Below, piece by piece: positions 44,194 to 55,047 of a DNA stretch of 64,000 bases. Made by a program: the position numbers and the translations under genes. Every line of letters begins with the position of its first letter. Position 1 is the stretch's first letter. The notes under the pieces were generated by a model. It saw only the letters and a list, made by a program, of their open reading frames with translations. It was not told where the DNA came from and searched no databases. The stretch is from Rhodanobacter sp. FDAARGOS 1247 (GTDB lineage Bacteria > Pseudomonadota > Gammaproteobacteria > Xanthomonadales > Rhodanobacteraceae): contig NZ_CP069535.1 in NCBI RefSeq assembly GCF_016889805.1, positions 62,001-126,000 of the forward strand. Reading direction: 5' to 3'.

Positions 44194-45198
44194 AACGAAC
44201 TGGCGTGGCGGACGTGGGCGGAGCAGATGGCGACCGGGCTGGTGCTGGTCGACGCGGAGCTGCGCCTGAGCTGGGTCAATCCGGCGCTGACCGAATGGCT
44301 GGAACTGGGCTTGCGCAGTCCGCTCGGACAACCGCTTGGCGTGTTGCTGGGCGACGACGGTGCGGTGGCGCAGGCGGCGCGGGTGCTGACCGAACAGCGG
44401 CCGGCGCAGTGGCGCGGGGTGTCGCTGGCGGCGGCCAGCGGACGCCAGCTCAGCGCGGACATCGCCCTGCAGCCGTTCGATGACGGTCTGTTGCTGGAAG
44501 TGCACGCGCTGGCCGAACCCCCGGCGAGCAGTTCGCCGCTGTCGGCCACCCTGCGCGGCTTCGCCCACGAGGTGAAGAATCCGCTGGCCGGCCTGCGCGG
44601 TGCGGCGCAGCTGCTGCAGCGCCGGGTCGACAGCGACGACCTGCGCGCGCTGGCCGGGCTGATCATCGACGAGGCCGACCGACTCGGCGTGCTGGCCAAT
44701 CGCCTGCTGCATCACGACGGCGCGCCCCAGCTCGGCCCGGTCAACATCCATCGCTTGCTGGAACGCCTGTGCGACCTGCTGCAGGCGGAACCCGCGCCGC
44801 CACGGCTGTGTCACGACTACGACCCCAGCGTGCCCGACCTGTTGGGCGACGCCGATCGCCTGCAGCAGCTGCTGTTGAACCTGGCCCGCAACGCGACGGA
44901 AGCCGGCGCGCAGACGCTGACCTTGCGCACGCGGATCGAACACGGCCTGCGCGTGGGCGAGCGGATGCTGCGCATGGCCTTGCGCGTGGACGTGATCGAC
45001 GACGGCGCCGGCGTGCCCGCGGCGCTGCGCGACACCCTGTTCCAGCCGCTGGTCTCCGGCCGCGCCGACGGTACCGGCCTGGGCCTGGCGCTGTCGCGCG
45101 AGATCGCCCACGAACACGGCGGCGAACTGCGCTGCGCCAGCCGCCCCGGCCACACCGTGTTCTCGCTGTACCTGCCGCTGGAGCGCGCCCATGACTGA
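44191..45198 (+). CDS. ntrB: Nitrogen regulation histidine kinase NtrB
   Basis: A 335-residue protein without membrane segments. A PAS-like domain covers residues 10-120 (TGLVLVDAELRLSWVNPALTEWL). The H box is GFAHEVKNPLAGLRGAAQLL, with the autophosphorylated His in FAHEVKN. The N box is LLNLARNATEAGA and the G boxes are DDGAGVP and GTGLGLALSREI. NtrB phosphorylates NtrC when nitrogen is limiting and acts as phosphatase under P-II control. The start coincides with a promoter-embedded NtrC half-site. Confidence 0.95.
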   Translation: MNELAWRTWAEQMATGLVLVDAELRLSWVNPALTEWLELGLRSPLGQPLGVLLGDDGAVAQAARVLTEQRPAQWRGVSLAAASGRQLSADIALQPFDDGLLLEVHALAEPPASSSPLSATLRGFAHEVKNPLAGLRGAAQLLQRRVDSDDLRALAGLIIDEADRLGVLANRLLHHDGAPQLGPVNIHRLLERLCDLLQAEPAPPRLCHDYDPSVPDLLGDADRLQQLLLNLARNATEAGAQTLTLRTRIEHGLRVGERMLRMALRVDVIDDGAGVPAALRDTLFQPLVSGRADGTGLGLALSREIAHEHGGELRCASRPGHTVFSLYLPLERAHD

Positions 45199-45205
45199 CC
45201 CGCGC

Positions 45206-45479
45206 GCACGTGCTCCGCTCCCTCCCCTGCGCAGCAGGGGAGGGTTGGGGTGGGGTCAGCTCTTGATCTTCCTCACCCACCCGAGCGACCCCCTCCCAAC
45301 CTCCCCCTGCCACGCAGGGGGAGGAGCACAGCGGACTCGCTGCACGGCTGACGCACGTGCTCTGCTCCCTCCCCTGCTCAGCAGGGGAGGGTTGGGGTGG
45401 GGTCAGCTCTTGATCTTCCTCGCCCGCCCGAGCAACCCCCTCCCAACCTCCCCCTGCGAGCAGGGGGAGGAGCCAAGCG
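45206..45479. repeat. Two tandem copies of a palindromic repeat between ntrB and ntrC
   Basis: Two direct copies start at 45206 and 45353, 147 bases apart, each opening GCACGTGCT then CCTCCCCTGC and ending with a CCCCCTGC/GCAGGGGGAG hairpin. Each unit has two stems: CCCTCCCCTGC/GCAGGGGAGGG and CTCCCCCTGC/GCAGGGGGAG. The half-unit also occurs at 54912. It splits an operon that in relatives is compact. No spacers or gene; not a CRISPR array. Confidence 0.9.
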
Positions 45480-45489
45480 GAACACGCGC

Positions 45490-46872
<1,383 letters not shown>

Positions 46873-46911
46873 GCCGAATCCCGAACGGGCCCGCTCGCCC
46901 GGGGCCGGCTC

Positions 46912-49900
46912 CTACGCGGCCACCCGTCCCAGGGTGATGCACAGCCGATGCACCGCGCCGTCGGTCGCCAGCGCAATGGGCTCGGCCGCATCCAGCGTCT
47001 GGCCGTCCATTTCAACCTGCAGCACGCCGCGACAGACATGCTCCGGATTGCGCACTTCGATCTCGTGAATCGTGCCGCGATGACGGTAGCTGATCCGGAA
47101 GCCGTCCCAGGCCTTCGGGATGCACGGCGCGATGCGCAGCCGGTCGCCGCGCAGGTGGAAGCCCAGCACCGCCTCCAGGCCTGCCCGGTACAGCCATGCC
47201 GCCGAGCCGGTGTACCAGGTCCAGCCGCCGCGGCCGATGTGGGGCGTCACCGAATAGACGTCCGCGCAGACCACGTACGGTTCGACCTTGTAGCGGGCGA
47301 TGGCTTCGGCGCTGCCGCCGTGGTTGATCGGGTTGAGCAGCCTGAACTGGTCGCCGGCGCGGTCGCCGTCGCCCAGCCCGGCCCAGGCGAACACCGACCA
47401 CGTCGCGCCGTGCGTGTACTGCCCGCCGTTCTCGCGCACGCCGGGCGGGTAGCCCTTGATGTAGCCGGGGTCCTCCTTGCCGTCCTGGTCGAAGGGCGGC
47501 GTGAACAGCCGCGCGAGTTGATGGGGATGATCGACCAGCAGGCGGTCGACCGAGGCCATCGCCTGGGCCGCGTGCGCATGGTTGTCGGCGCCGGCCAGCA
47601 CGCTCCAGGACTGCGCGATGGTGTCGATCTGGCATTGCGCGTCCTGCGCCGAACCCAGCGGCGCGCCGTCGTCGTAATAGCCGCGGCGATACCACGCGCC
47701 GTCCCACGCCTGCTCCAGCGCCCGGCGCAGCGTCGTGGCGTGGTCGCGCCAGCGCCGCGCGCGTTCGTGCTCCCCGCGTTGGTCGGCGATCGGCGCCAGC
47801 TGCGCGATTGTGGCCAGCAGGAACCAGCCCAGCCAGCTGCTCTCGCCGCGGCCCTGGGCGCCCACCGCGTTCATGCCGTCGTTCCAGTCGCCGGTGCCGA
47901 TCAGCGGCAGGCCGTGGGCGCCCCGGCTCAGGCTGGTGTCGATCGCCCGCGCGCAATGTTCATACACGGTGGCGGTTTCGTCCGAGACGCCGGGCTGGAA
48001 GAACGCGTCGGTGGCGTCGTCGGGAATGGCCTGGCCGCTGAGGAAGGGCAGCACCTCGTCGAGCACCGCGCGGTCGCCGCTGACCTCGACGTAGTGCATC
48101 GCCACGTAGCCCAGCCAGACGCGGTCGTCGCGGATCTTCGTGCGGATGCCCTGGCCCTTCGGCGGCAGCCACCAGTGCTGCACGTCGCCTTCGGCAAACT
48201 GGCGGCCGGCGGCGCGCAGCAGGTGTTCGCGGGCGAGGTCGGGCCGGCTCACGCACAGCGCCATCACGTCCTGCAACTGGTCACGGAAGCCGTAGGCGCC
48301 GCTGGCCTGGTAGTAGGCGGTGCGCGCCCACAGCCGGCAGGCGGTGACCTGGTACAACGCCCAGTCGTTGAGCAGCAGGTCCATGCTGCGTTCCGGCGTG
48401 CTCACCTGCACGGTGTCGAGCACGCCGTTCCAGCGCGCGGCGACTTCGCCCAGCACCTCATCGATGTCGATGCCGCGATACTTCGCGACCAGGGCCTGCG
48501 CCGCCGCGGCATCGCCACCTTCGCCGAGCAGGAAGTGCAGCTCCAGCGACCTGCCCGGCGGCAGTTCGATGCGGGTCTGCAACGCGCCGCACGGGTCCAG
48601 GCCGGCGCCCACGCGTCCGTCCAGCGGCGCCTCGCCCTGCAGCGCGGCCGGGTTGGCGATGCTGCCCAGCGCACCCAGGAAATGCGCGCGGTCGCCACTG
48701 ATCGACTGCTGACTTCCGCCCATGTCGAAGAACGCCACGCGTTCGCCGAAATCCGCGCGCCAGCGATTGCGGGCGAACAGCGCGCCGGTGTCGTCGTCGC
48801 GCGAGGTCACCACGAACGGGGCCGGCGTGCTGCCGTTGGGGCCCAGCGCCCATTCGACGTAGCCGGTGATCGCCAGTCGCCGCGTGCGGGCGGAGCGGTT
48901 GCACAGGCGCAGGCGCGACAGCTTGATCGTGTCGTCGACCGGCACGCACTGGACGAGCTCCAGCGCGATGCCGTGCGCGTCGTTGCGGAAGCGCGTCCAG
49001 CCCTTGCCGTGGGTCGTGGTGCAGCGGGCGCCATCGACGCGGATCGGCAACGCGGTGGCCGTCCACAGCGCGCCGTCGTCCGCGTCGCGCAGGTAGATCG
49101 CTTCGTGCGGCATGTCGCTGACCGGATCGTTCGGCCACGGCGTCAGCGGATTCTGCTGGCTGTTGCCCGACCACGCGTAGCCGCCGCCCTCGGCGGTGAC
49201 CAGGAAGCCGAAGGCCGGGTTCGCGATCACGTTGCTCCACGGCGCCGGCGTGGGGCGTGCCGCATCCAGCTCGATCCGGTAGGCGCGGCCATTCGCCACG
49301 AAGCCGCCGTGGCCGTTGGCGAATTCGGCTGCCGCGGCGTCGTCGTCGAAGTCGATCGCCGCGGCGCCGGAGATGATCGGGGAAGGCCGGGAAGCGGTTT
49401 CCGGTGGCGGCGAAGGCGACGCCGCGACCGGGTTGTTCAGCACCAGCCGCGCCACGGTCAGCAGGCCGTCGCGCAAGGCGTCGCCGATCTGGTCGTCGCG
49501 CAGGCAGAACAGTTCGGCCTTGGGCGCGTCGTCCTGTTCCTTCAGTTGCTGCCGTTGCCGATCGACGCGCTGGCTGAGTTCGTCGCGCTGCGTGCCGGCA
49601 TCGGCGCCCAGCTGATCGAGCACCACCACGTCCATCGCCAGCTGATGGGCTTGCCACCAGCGCTGGGCCAGCAGCAACTCGTCCAGCTGCGGGACATCCG
49701 CCGGAGCGCGCAGGAACAGCAGGGCGATCGGCCGATCGCCCGAGATGCTGGCGCCCCACAGCGTGGGCGGCCCGCCCTGGCCGCGCTGGCGCTGGTCGGC
49801 ATGGGCGCGCTGGCTGGCGTCGCTGACCAGCAAGGCCTGTCGCCACTGCGCAAATTGCCGGTCACGTGCCGCATCGACACCGAAGCGCTGGCGTTCGTCC

Positions 49901-50790
49901 CGCGCGTGCCGGGCCGCGGTCGCGAACAACTGCGTGGCCGCGTCGGCATCGTCGAGGCGTGCACGCAGCTCCGCGGCGCCGTCGCGGGTGTCGGCCAGCC
50001 GCGTCCACAGCAACAGGCGGATGCTGCCACCCGCGGCCAGGGTGAACCCGTGGCGCAGGGCGAACACCGGATCGAGCACGCAGCCGGTGCTGCCGGAAAG
50101 TTTCGCCCCGGGCTGCATCGCCATCGCGTTGCGCAACGTGCGGCAGCGGCCCAGGAAACGGGCGCGATCGGTTTCGTGCGTGGTGGCGACATGGGCCGCG
50201 CCTTCGACCAGCAGCGCCTGCGCCGCCCACACCTGTGCCTGGCTGTCGCTGCGCCGGCGGCGTGTCGCCAGCAGCAGTCCGCGTTCGTCGTCCCATTCGG
50301 TCTGCACGAACATCTTGGAGAAGGCGGGGTGGGCGTTGTCGTCGCCGATCGGCCCCAGCACCAGTTCGGCGTAGCTGGTCAGCGACAGGTGCCGCGTTCG
50401 ATCGCCGTGATGGGTCACCGTGAGCCGGCGCAGTTCGATGTCGGCATCGGGCGCCACCGCGATTTCCAGCGAACTTTCGATGTCGCCGTGTCGATGGCCG
50501 AACACGAGGCGTCCGGCGTCGTACCCGGCTGTGCCGATCGTCGCCGTCTCGCCCAGTGGCTGCGCGGTGGCGCCCCACACCGCGCCGCTTTCCTCGTCGC
50601 GGAGCAGCAGGAAGCTACCCCAGGGATCGGTCACCGCATCCTCGCGCCAGCGCGTCACGGCCAGGCCGTGCCAGCGGACGAAGCCGGCGCCGCTGGCGTC
50701 GAGCATGCTGGTCAGCTTGCCGTTGGAGAGCAGCGGCAACGCCGTGCGGTGGCCATCGGCAGCGGAGGAAACGGGGGATTGGGAAGACAT
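46912..50790 (-). CDS. GH94 family protein resembling the C-terminal half of cyclic beta-1,2-glucan synthase
   Basis: A protein of 1292 residues with no signal peptide. Two beta-sandwich modules of similar opening (GFVRWHGLAVTRWREDAVTD and a second with NVIANPAFGFLVTAEGGGY) are followed by an alpha-barrel containing GTGDWNDGMNAVG, the GH94 catalytic Asp region, near residue 970. This is the domain order of the C-terminal half of NdvB, without the GT84 transferase. GH94 enzymes are inverting phosphorylases or, in NdvB, chain-length controllers. A 1,2-beta-oligoglucan phosphorylase is most likely, given the divergent glycoamylase-fold gene. Confidence 0.85.
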   Translation of the reverse strand: MSSQSPVSSAADGHRTALPLLSNGKLTSMLDASGAGFVRWHGLAVTRWREDAVTDPWGSFLLLRDEESGAVWGATAQPLGETATIGTAGYDAGRLVFGHRHGDIESSLEIAVAPDADIELRRLTVTHHGDRTRHLSLTSYAELVLGPIGDDNAHPAFSKMFVQTEWDDERGLLLATRRRRSDSQAQVWAAQALLVEGAAHVATTHETDRARFLGRCRTLRNAMAMQPGAKLSGSTGCVLDPVFALRHGFTLAAGGSIRLLLWTRLADTRDGAAELRARLDDADAATQLFATAARHARDERQRFGVDAARDRQFAQWRQALLVSDASQRAHADQRQRGQGGPPTLWGASISGDRPIALLFLRAPADVPQLDELLLAQRWWQAHQLAMDVVVLDQLGADAGTQRDELSQRVDRQRQQLKEQDDAPKAELFCLRDDQIGDALRDGLLTVARLVLNNPVAASPSPPPETASRPSPIISGAAAIDFDDDAAAAEFANGHGGFVANGRAYRIELDAARPTPAPWSNVIANPAFGFLVTAEGGGYAWSGNSQQNPLTPWPNDPVSDMPHEAIYLRDADDGALWTATALPIRVDGARCTTTHGKGWTRFRNDAHGIALELVQCVPVDDTIKLSRLRLCNRSARTRRLAITGYVEWALGPNGSTPAPFVVTSRDDDTGALFARNRWRADFGERVAFFDMGGSQQSISGDRAHFLGALGSIANPAALQGEAPLDGRVGAGLDPCGALQTRIELPPGRSLELHFLLGEGGDAAAAQALVAKYRGIDIDEVLGEVAARWNGVLDTVQVSTPERSMDLLLNDWALYQVTACRLWARTAYYQASGAYGFRDQLQDVMALCVSRPDLAREHLLRAAGRQFAEGDVQHWWLPPKGQGIRTKIRDDRVWLGYVAMHYVEVSGDRAVLDEVLPFLSGQAIPDDATDAFFQPGVSDETATVYEHCARAIDTSLSRGAHGLPLIGTGDWNDGMNAVGAQGRGESSWLGWFLLATIAQLAPIADQRGEHERARRWRDHATTLRRALEQAWDGAWYRRGYYDDGAPLGSAQDAQCQIDTIAQSWSVLAGADNHAHAAQAMASVDRLLVDHPHQLARLFTPPFDQDGKEDPGYIKGYPPGVRENGGQYTHGATWSVFAWAGLGDGDRAGDQFRLLNPINHGGSAEAIARYKVEPYVVCADVYSVTPHIGRGGWTWYTGSAAWLYRAGLEAVLGFHLRGDRLRIAPCIPKAWDGFRISYRHRGTIHEIEVRNPEHVCRGVLQVEMDGQTLDAAEPIALATDGAVHRLCITLGRVAA

Positions 50791-51072
50791 GGCGGGCGTG
50801 GACTCCTGACGCGATCATCGCGGGCCTTGCGCGCCGCGATCTCCATCCAGCCTACGGCGGCGGCGGGGAAACATCGCGTGAAAGCAGCGCTCGATCAGCG
50901 CGGCCTTACACGCCATCCATGCAGTCGCCTGCGCAGACTGGCGGATGGATGGCCGCGCCGCAGCACCGGGCACGAATGCCGGGTGCGGTTGTCCCAAGCC
51001 TTGCCCGATGCCGGACGATGCCGTGCGCATGGCGCGCCCGTCCTGCCCTCAACGACTACAGGGACCCGCTGG

Positions 51073-52401
51073 ATGCCACCGATGCCGCCGCTGTGCTCGC
51101 TTCCCGACGACGCCCTGCTGGAGCGCCTGCAACGGGCGGCGCTGGGCTACTTCGTGGAGCTGATGAATCCCCGCAACGGACTGGTGCCGGATACCTCGCG
51201 CGACAACTCGCCGGTCAGCATCGCGGTGGTCGGCTTCGCGCTGTCGGTGTATCCGCTGGCGGTCGAGCGCGGCTGGATGGATCGCGAGGAGGCGGTGCAG
51301 CGCTGCCTGCTGGCATTGCGCTTCTTCCACGACAGCGACCAGAGCGGCAGCCCCACCGCCACCGGCTACAAGGGCTTCTACTATCACTTCCTCGACATCC
51401 ACCAGGGTCGGCGCGTGTGGCAGTCGGAGCTGTCGATGATCGACAGCGCCCTGCTGATCGCCGGCATGCTGACCACGGCCACCTGGTTCCAGGCGGACAA
51501 CGCCGCCGAAACCGAACTGCGCGCGCTGGCCGACACGCTGTATCGCCGCGTCGACTGGCGCTGGGCGCAGGATGACGCGGGCACCATCCGCCAGGGCTGG
51601 AAGCCGGAGTGCGGCTACCTGCACTACGGCTGGGAAGGCTACAGCGAGGCGATCGTGCTGTACGCGCTGGCGCTGGGCTCGCCCACCCATCCGGTCTCGC
51701 CGGATTGCTACGCGGGCTGGGAGTCCACCTACCAGTGGGAAAACCTGTACGACCAGGATTTCCTGTATGCCGGGCCGCTGTTCGTGCACCAGTTCTCGCA
51801 CGCCTGGGTCGACCTGCGCGGCATCCGCGACGGCTTCATGCGCGAAAAGCAGTCCGACTATTTCGAGAACACCCGGCGCGCGATCAACGTGCAGCGCTGC
51901 TACGCCGAACTCAACCCCCACGAATTCGCCGGTTACGACCGCAACTGCTGGGGCCTGTCCGCCTGCGACGGCCCCACCGATGAACGCCCCGATGTCAACA
52001 ACGAACGCCGTCGCCTGTTCGGCTACGCGGCGCGCGGCGTGCCCTACGGCCCGGACGACGGCACCCTGTCGCCGCCGGCGGTGCTGGCCTCGGTGGCGTT
52101 TGCGCCGGAGCTGGCGCTGTCCGCACTGCGCAACATGCTGCTGCGCTGCCCCGAGATCCTCGATGGCGACCGCCTGGCCACCAGCTTCAACGCCAGCCTG
52201 GTCGACGCAAATGGACGGCCATGGGTGTCGGGCGGGCAGTACGGGCTGGACCAGGGCGTCATCTTCATGATGATCGAGAACCATCGCAGCGGCGGCATCT
52301 GGCGTACGTTGCGCCGCTGCCAGCCGCTGGTCGACGGCTTGCGCAAGGCCGGGTTCAGCGGCGGCTGGCTGGATGCGCCGACAGCGGAGGCCGCGGCATG
52401 A
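51073..52401 (+). CDS. Glycoamylase-fold (GH144-like) beta-glucanase
   Basis: A 442-residue protein of the glycoamylase (PF10091) type: YFVELMNPRNGLVPDTSRDN, GYKGFYYHFLDIHQG, the acidic YGWEGYSEAIVLYALALGSPTHP and SHAWVDLRGIRDGFMREKQSDYFENTRRA in part. The first acidic blocks match the active-site region of GH144 endo-beta-1,2-glucanases. No signal peptide is visible, so it is probably cytoplasmic. The start at 51073 is my choice; 51082 is also possible. It is divergent from the GH94 gene and coupled (ATGA) to the flavoprotein gene. Confidence 0.82.
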   Translation: MPPMPPLCSLPDDALLERLQRAALGYFVELMNPRNGLVPDTSRDNSPVSIAVVGFALSVYPLAVERGWMDREEAVQRCLLALRFFHDSDQSGSPTATGYKGFYYHFLDIHQGRRVWQSELSMIDSALLIAGMLTTATWFQADNAAETELRALADTLYRRVDWRWAQDDAGTIRQGWKPECGYLHYGWEGYSEAIVLYALALGSPTHPVSPDCYAGWESTYQWENLYDQDFLYAGPLFVHQFSHAWVDLRGIRDGFMREKQSDYFENTRRAINVQRCYAELNPHEFAGYDRNCWGLSACDGPTDERPDVNNERRRLFGYAARGVPYGPDDGTLSPPAVLASVAFAPELALSALRNMLLRCPEILDGDRLATSFNASLVDANGRPWVSGGQYGLDQGVIFMMIENHRSGGIWRTLRRCQPLVDGLRKAGFSGGWLDAPTAEAAA

Positions 52402-53927
52402 GCACGAAATTCGACGCCAGCGTCAGCACGCCGGTGGACGCGTGGGAACGCAAGCGCCTGGCCGCGGTGCGCCCCGCGTCGTGGAACAACCCCGCGCCCG
52501 CCGCGCCATATCAGCTGGTGATCATCGGCGCCGGGCCCGCCGGCCTGGCCGCGGCCCGCGAGGCGGCGGCGCTGGGCCTGCGCGTGGCGCTGGTCGAGCG
52601 CCACGAGATCGGCGGCACCTGCTTCAACACCGGCTGCGTGCCGTCCAAGGCCTTGCTGCGCACCGCCGCGGTGTACGCGGAAATGCGCGACGCCGCCCGC
52701 TACGGCGCCGAGGTGCCGGCCGACATCCGGGTCGACTTCAGCGCCGTGATGGAGCGCCTGCGGCGCATCCGCAGCCACCTCACCAACACCACCTCGGTGC
52801 GCCTGCTGGCGGCCAGCGGGGTGGACGTGTTCTTCGGCAGCGCGCAGTTCAGCGGGCCGGACAGCCTCACCGTCAACGGCCAGCCGCTGCAGTTCGACAA
52901 GGCGCTGATCGCCACCGGCGCGCGCCCGGACATCCCCGACGTGCCGGGGCTGAAGCAGGCCGGCTTCCTCACCAACACCACCATCTTCGAGCTGGCCGAA
53001 CTGCCGCCGCGGCTGCTGGTGATCGGCGGTGGTCCGCTCGGCTGCGAACTGGCGCAGGCGTTCCAGCGGCTGGGCTCGCGGGTCACCATCGTGCAGAAGC
53101 TGCCGCTGTTCCTCGAACGCGAGGAACGCGACGCGGCGCAGACGCTGTCCGACGCGTTCGCCCGCGACGGCATCGAGGTGCGCCTGAACACCCTGGCGGT
53201 CGCCGTCCGCAGCGACGGCGACGAGAAGGTGGTCGACCTGGTCAGCGACGATTACCACAGCACGATCCGCGTCGACGCCATCCTGACCGGCGTGGGGCGC
53301 CTGCCCAACGTGCAGGGGCTGGCGCTGGAAAAGGCCGGCGTCGTGTATGACGACGTCGCCGGCATCCGGGTCGACGACCAGCTGCGCACCGCCAATCCGC
53401 GCATCCACGCCGCGGGCGACGTCTGCCTCGACGAAAAGTACACCGACACTGCCGAGGAATCCGCGCGCGTCGCGATCCGCAACGCCGTGCTCGGCGGCTG
53501 CGAAAAGATGAGCGAGCTGGTGGTGCCGTGGTGCACGTACACCGACCCGGAGATCGCCCACGTCGGCATGTACGTGCGCGAGGCCAATGCGCGGGGCATC
53601 CCGGTGAAGACCTTCACCGTGCCGATGCATCAGGTCGACCGGGCGATGACCGACAGCGAGCAGGGCGGCTTCGTGAAGATCCACGTGCGCGACGGCAGCG
53701 ACCGCATCCTCGGCGCCACCATCGTGGCGCGCGACGCCGGCGACATGATCAGCCAGGTCACCCTGGCGATGGTGGCCGGCGTGGGCATGCGCACGCTGGC
53801 GAAGGTGATCCACGCCTATCCCACCCGCACCTCGGCGATCCGGCTGGCGGCCAAGGCATACAACCAGACGCGGCTGAGCGCGCGCGTGGTGGCGCGCCTC
53901 AAGCACTGGCTGGCGCGGCCGCGCTGA
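52398..53927 (+). CDS. Class I pyridine nucleotide-disulfide oxidoreductase (mercuric reductase-like)
   Basis: A 509-residue flavoprotein. The FAD motif GAGPAGLAAAREAA is at residues 42-55 and the redox-active disulfide is GGTCFNTGCVPSK. The NAD(P)H motif is IGGGPLGCELAQAF, and the C-terminal dimer domain ends at HAYPTRTSAI with the active-site histidine region. MerA's N-terminal metal domain and C-terminal vicinal cysteines are absent, so mercury reduction is unlikely. It is similar to the dihydrolipoyl-like reductases of unknown substrate seen in proteobacteria. Coupled to the glucanase gene by an ATGA overlap. Confidence 0.88.
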   Translation: MSTKFDASVSTPVDAWERKRLAAVRPASWNNPAPAAPYQLVIIGAGPAGLAAAREAAALGLRVALVERHEIGGTCFNTGCVPSKALLRTAAVYAEMRDAARYGAEVPADIRVDFSAVMERLRRIRSHLTNTTSVRLLAASGVDVFFGSAQFSGPDSLTVNGQPLQFDKALIATGARPDIPDVPGLKQAGFLTNTTIFELAELPPRLLVIGGGPLGCELAQAFQRLGSRVTIVQKLPLFLEREERDAAQTLSDAFARDGIEVRLNTLAVAVRSDGDEKVVDLVSDDYHSTIRVDAILTGVGRLPNVQGLALEKAGVVYDDVAGIRVDDQLRTANPRIHAAGDVCLDEKYTDTAEESARVAIRNAVLGGCEKMSELVVPWCTYTDPEIAHVGMYVREANARGIPVKTFTVPMHQVDRAMTDSEQGGFVKIHVRDGSDRILGATIVARDAGDMISQVTLAMVAGVGMRTLAKVIHAYPTRTSAIRLAAKAYNQTRLSARVVARLKHWLARPR

Positions 53928-54000
53928 TGTCGGTCACGCCGGCTTTCCCCGCCAGCACCTACACTGTTTTCCCTTACTCCACTGACGCAAGGACTCTCCC

Positions 54001-54906
54001 ATGCAACTCGGCATGATCGGCCTCGGCAAGATGGGCGCCAACATGGCCCAGCGACTCCTCCAGGGCGGCCACCAGGTGACCGGCTTCGACCCCAGCGCCG
54101 AAGCGCGCAAGGGCCTCGAAGGCCACGGCGGCGGCGCGGCCGAGTCGCTGAAGGCGCTGGTGCAGGCGCTGCCCGCGCCCCGCGTGCTGTGGCTGATGGT
54201 GCCCTCGGGCAAGATCACCGACGACACCGTCGACGCCTTGCTGGCCCTGCTGGACAAGGGCGACACGATGATCGACGGCGGCAATTCCAACTACAAGGAT
54301 TCGCTGGGCCACGCAGCCAAGTGCAAGGACAAGGGCGTCAACTACGTCGACTGCGGCACCAGCGGCGGTGTGTGGGGACTGGCCGAGGGCTACAGCATGA
54401 TGGTCGGCGGCGACGAGCAGGTCGTCGATGGCCTGAAGCCGATCTTCGAGACACTGGCGCCGGGCAAGGACAAGGGCTGGGGCCGCGTCGGCCCGGTCGG
54501 TTCCGGCCACTTCACCAAGATGGTCCACAACGGCATCGAATACGGCCTGATGCAGGCCTACGCCGAAGGCTTCTCGATCCTCAAGCACAAGGAGGAATTC
54601 GGCCTGGACCTGGCGCAGATCGGCAACATCTGGCGCGACGGCAGCGTGGTGCGCTCATGGCTGCTGGAGCTGGCCACCGACGCGCTGAGCAAGAACCCGA
54701 CCATGCAGGGCATCGCGCCCTACGTGGTGGATTCCGGCGAGGGCCGCTGGACGGTGAACGCGGCGCTGGAACTCAACGTGTCCGCCCCGGTGATCACCCT
54801 GTCGCTGATGGAACGCTTCCGCTCGCGCGACGACGACTCGTTCACCGACAAGCTGCTGGCCTCGCTGCGCAATGAATTTGGCGGGCACGCGATCAAGAAG
54901 GAATAA
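54001..54906 (+). CDS. gnd: 6-phosphogluconate dehydrogenase, short (decarboxylating) form
   Basis: A 301-residue protein of the short Gnd type (Gnd proteins of enterobacteria are about 470). It has GLGKMGANMAQRL, the substrate motif DGGNSNYKDS, CGTSGGVWGL and the catalytic Lys in HFTKMVHNGIEYGLMQ. It oxidises 6-phosphogluconate to ribulose-5-phosphate and CO2 with NAD(P). Short forms often prefer NAD. It follows the reductase by 73 bases on the same strand and is followed by a palindromic repeat and a hairpin array. Confidence 0.92.
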   Translation: MQLGMIGLGKMGANMAQRLLQGGHQVTGFDPSAEARKGLEGHGGGAAESLKALVQALPAPRVLWLMVPSGKITDDTVDALLALLDKGDTMIDGGNSNYKDSLGHAAKCKDKGVNYVDCGTSGGVWGLAEGYSMMVGGDEQVVDGLKPIFETLAPGKDKGWGRVGPVGSGHFTKMVHNGIEYGLMQAYAEGFSILKHKEEFGLDLAQIGNIWRDGSVVRSWLLELATDALSKNPTMQGIAPYVVDSGEGRWTVNAALELNVSAPVITLSLMERFRSRDDDSFTDKLLASLRNEFGGHAIKKE

Positions 54907-54911
54907 CCGGC

Positions 54912-54970
54912 CGTGCTCCCTCCCCTGCTCGCAGGGGAGGGTTGGGGTGGGGTTAGCTCTTGATCTTCTT
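54912..54970. repeat. Single half-copy of the palindromic repeat
   Basis: CTCCCTCCCCTGC followed by CAGGGGAGGG and TTGGGGTGGGGTTAGCTC matches the first half of the tandem units at 45206-45479, starting six bases after the gnd stop. It may serve as part of the 3' end of the gnd transcript. The remaining 54971-55047 shows no gene. Confidence 0.8.
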
Positions 54971-55047
54971 TTAGTCCACCTAGCCCACTTGGCCTTGCTG
55001 ACATCAAGAGCGAAAAGCTTTCGTCTGCCTGCGGCAGCCGAGCCACC

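Noticed and set aside
45206..45479. Possible CRISPR-like repeat
   Set aside because: There are just two long palindromic copies without short uniform repeats, spacers or cas genes.
46948..52401. Plus-strand open frame of more than 1800 codons
   Set aside because: Only its last 442 codons, from 51073, look like protein (the glycoamylase-fold gene). The rest is antisense to the GH94 gene.
52398..53927. Annotation as true mercuric reductase
   Set aside because: The protein lacks the N-terminal metal-binding domain and the C-terminal vicinal cysteine pair, and no mer genes are nearby.
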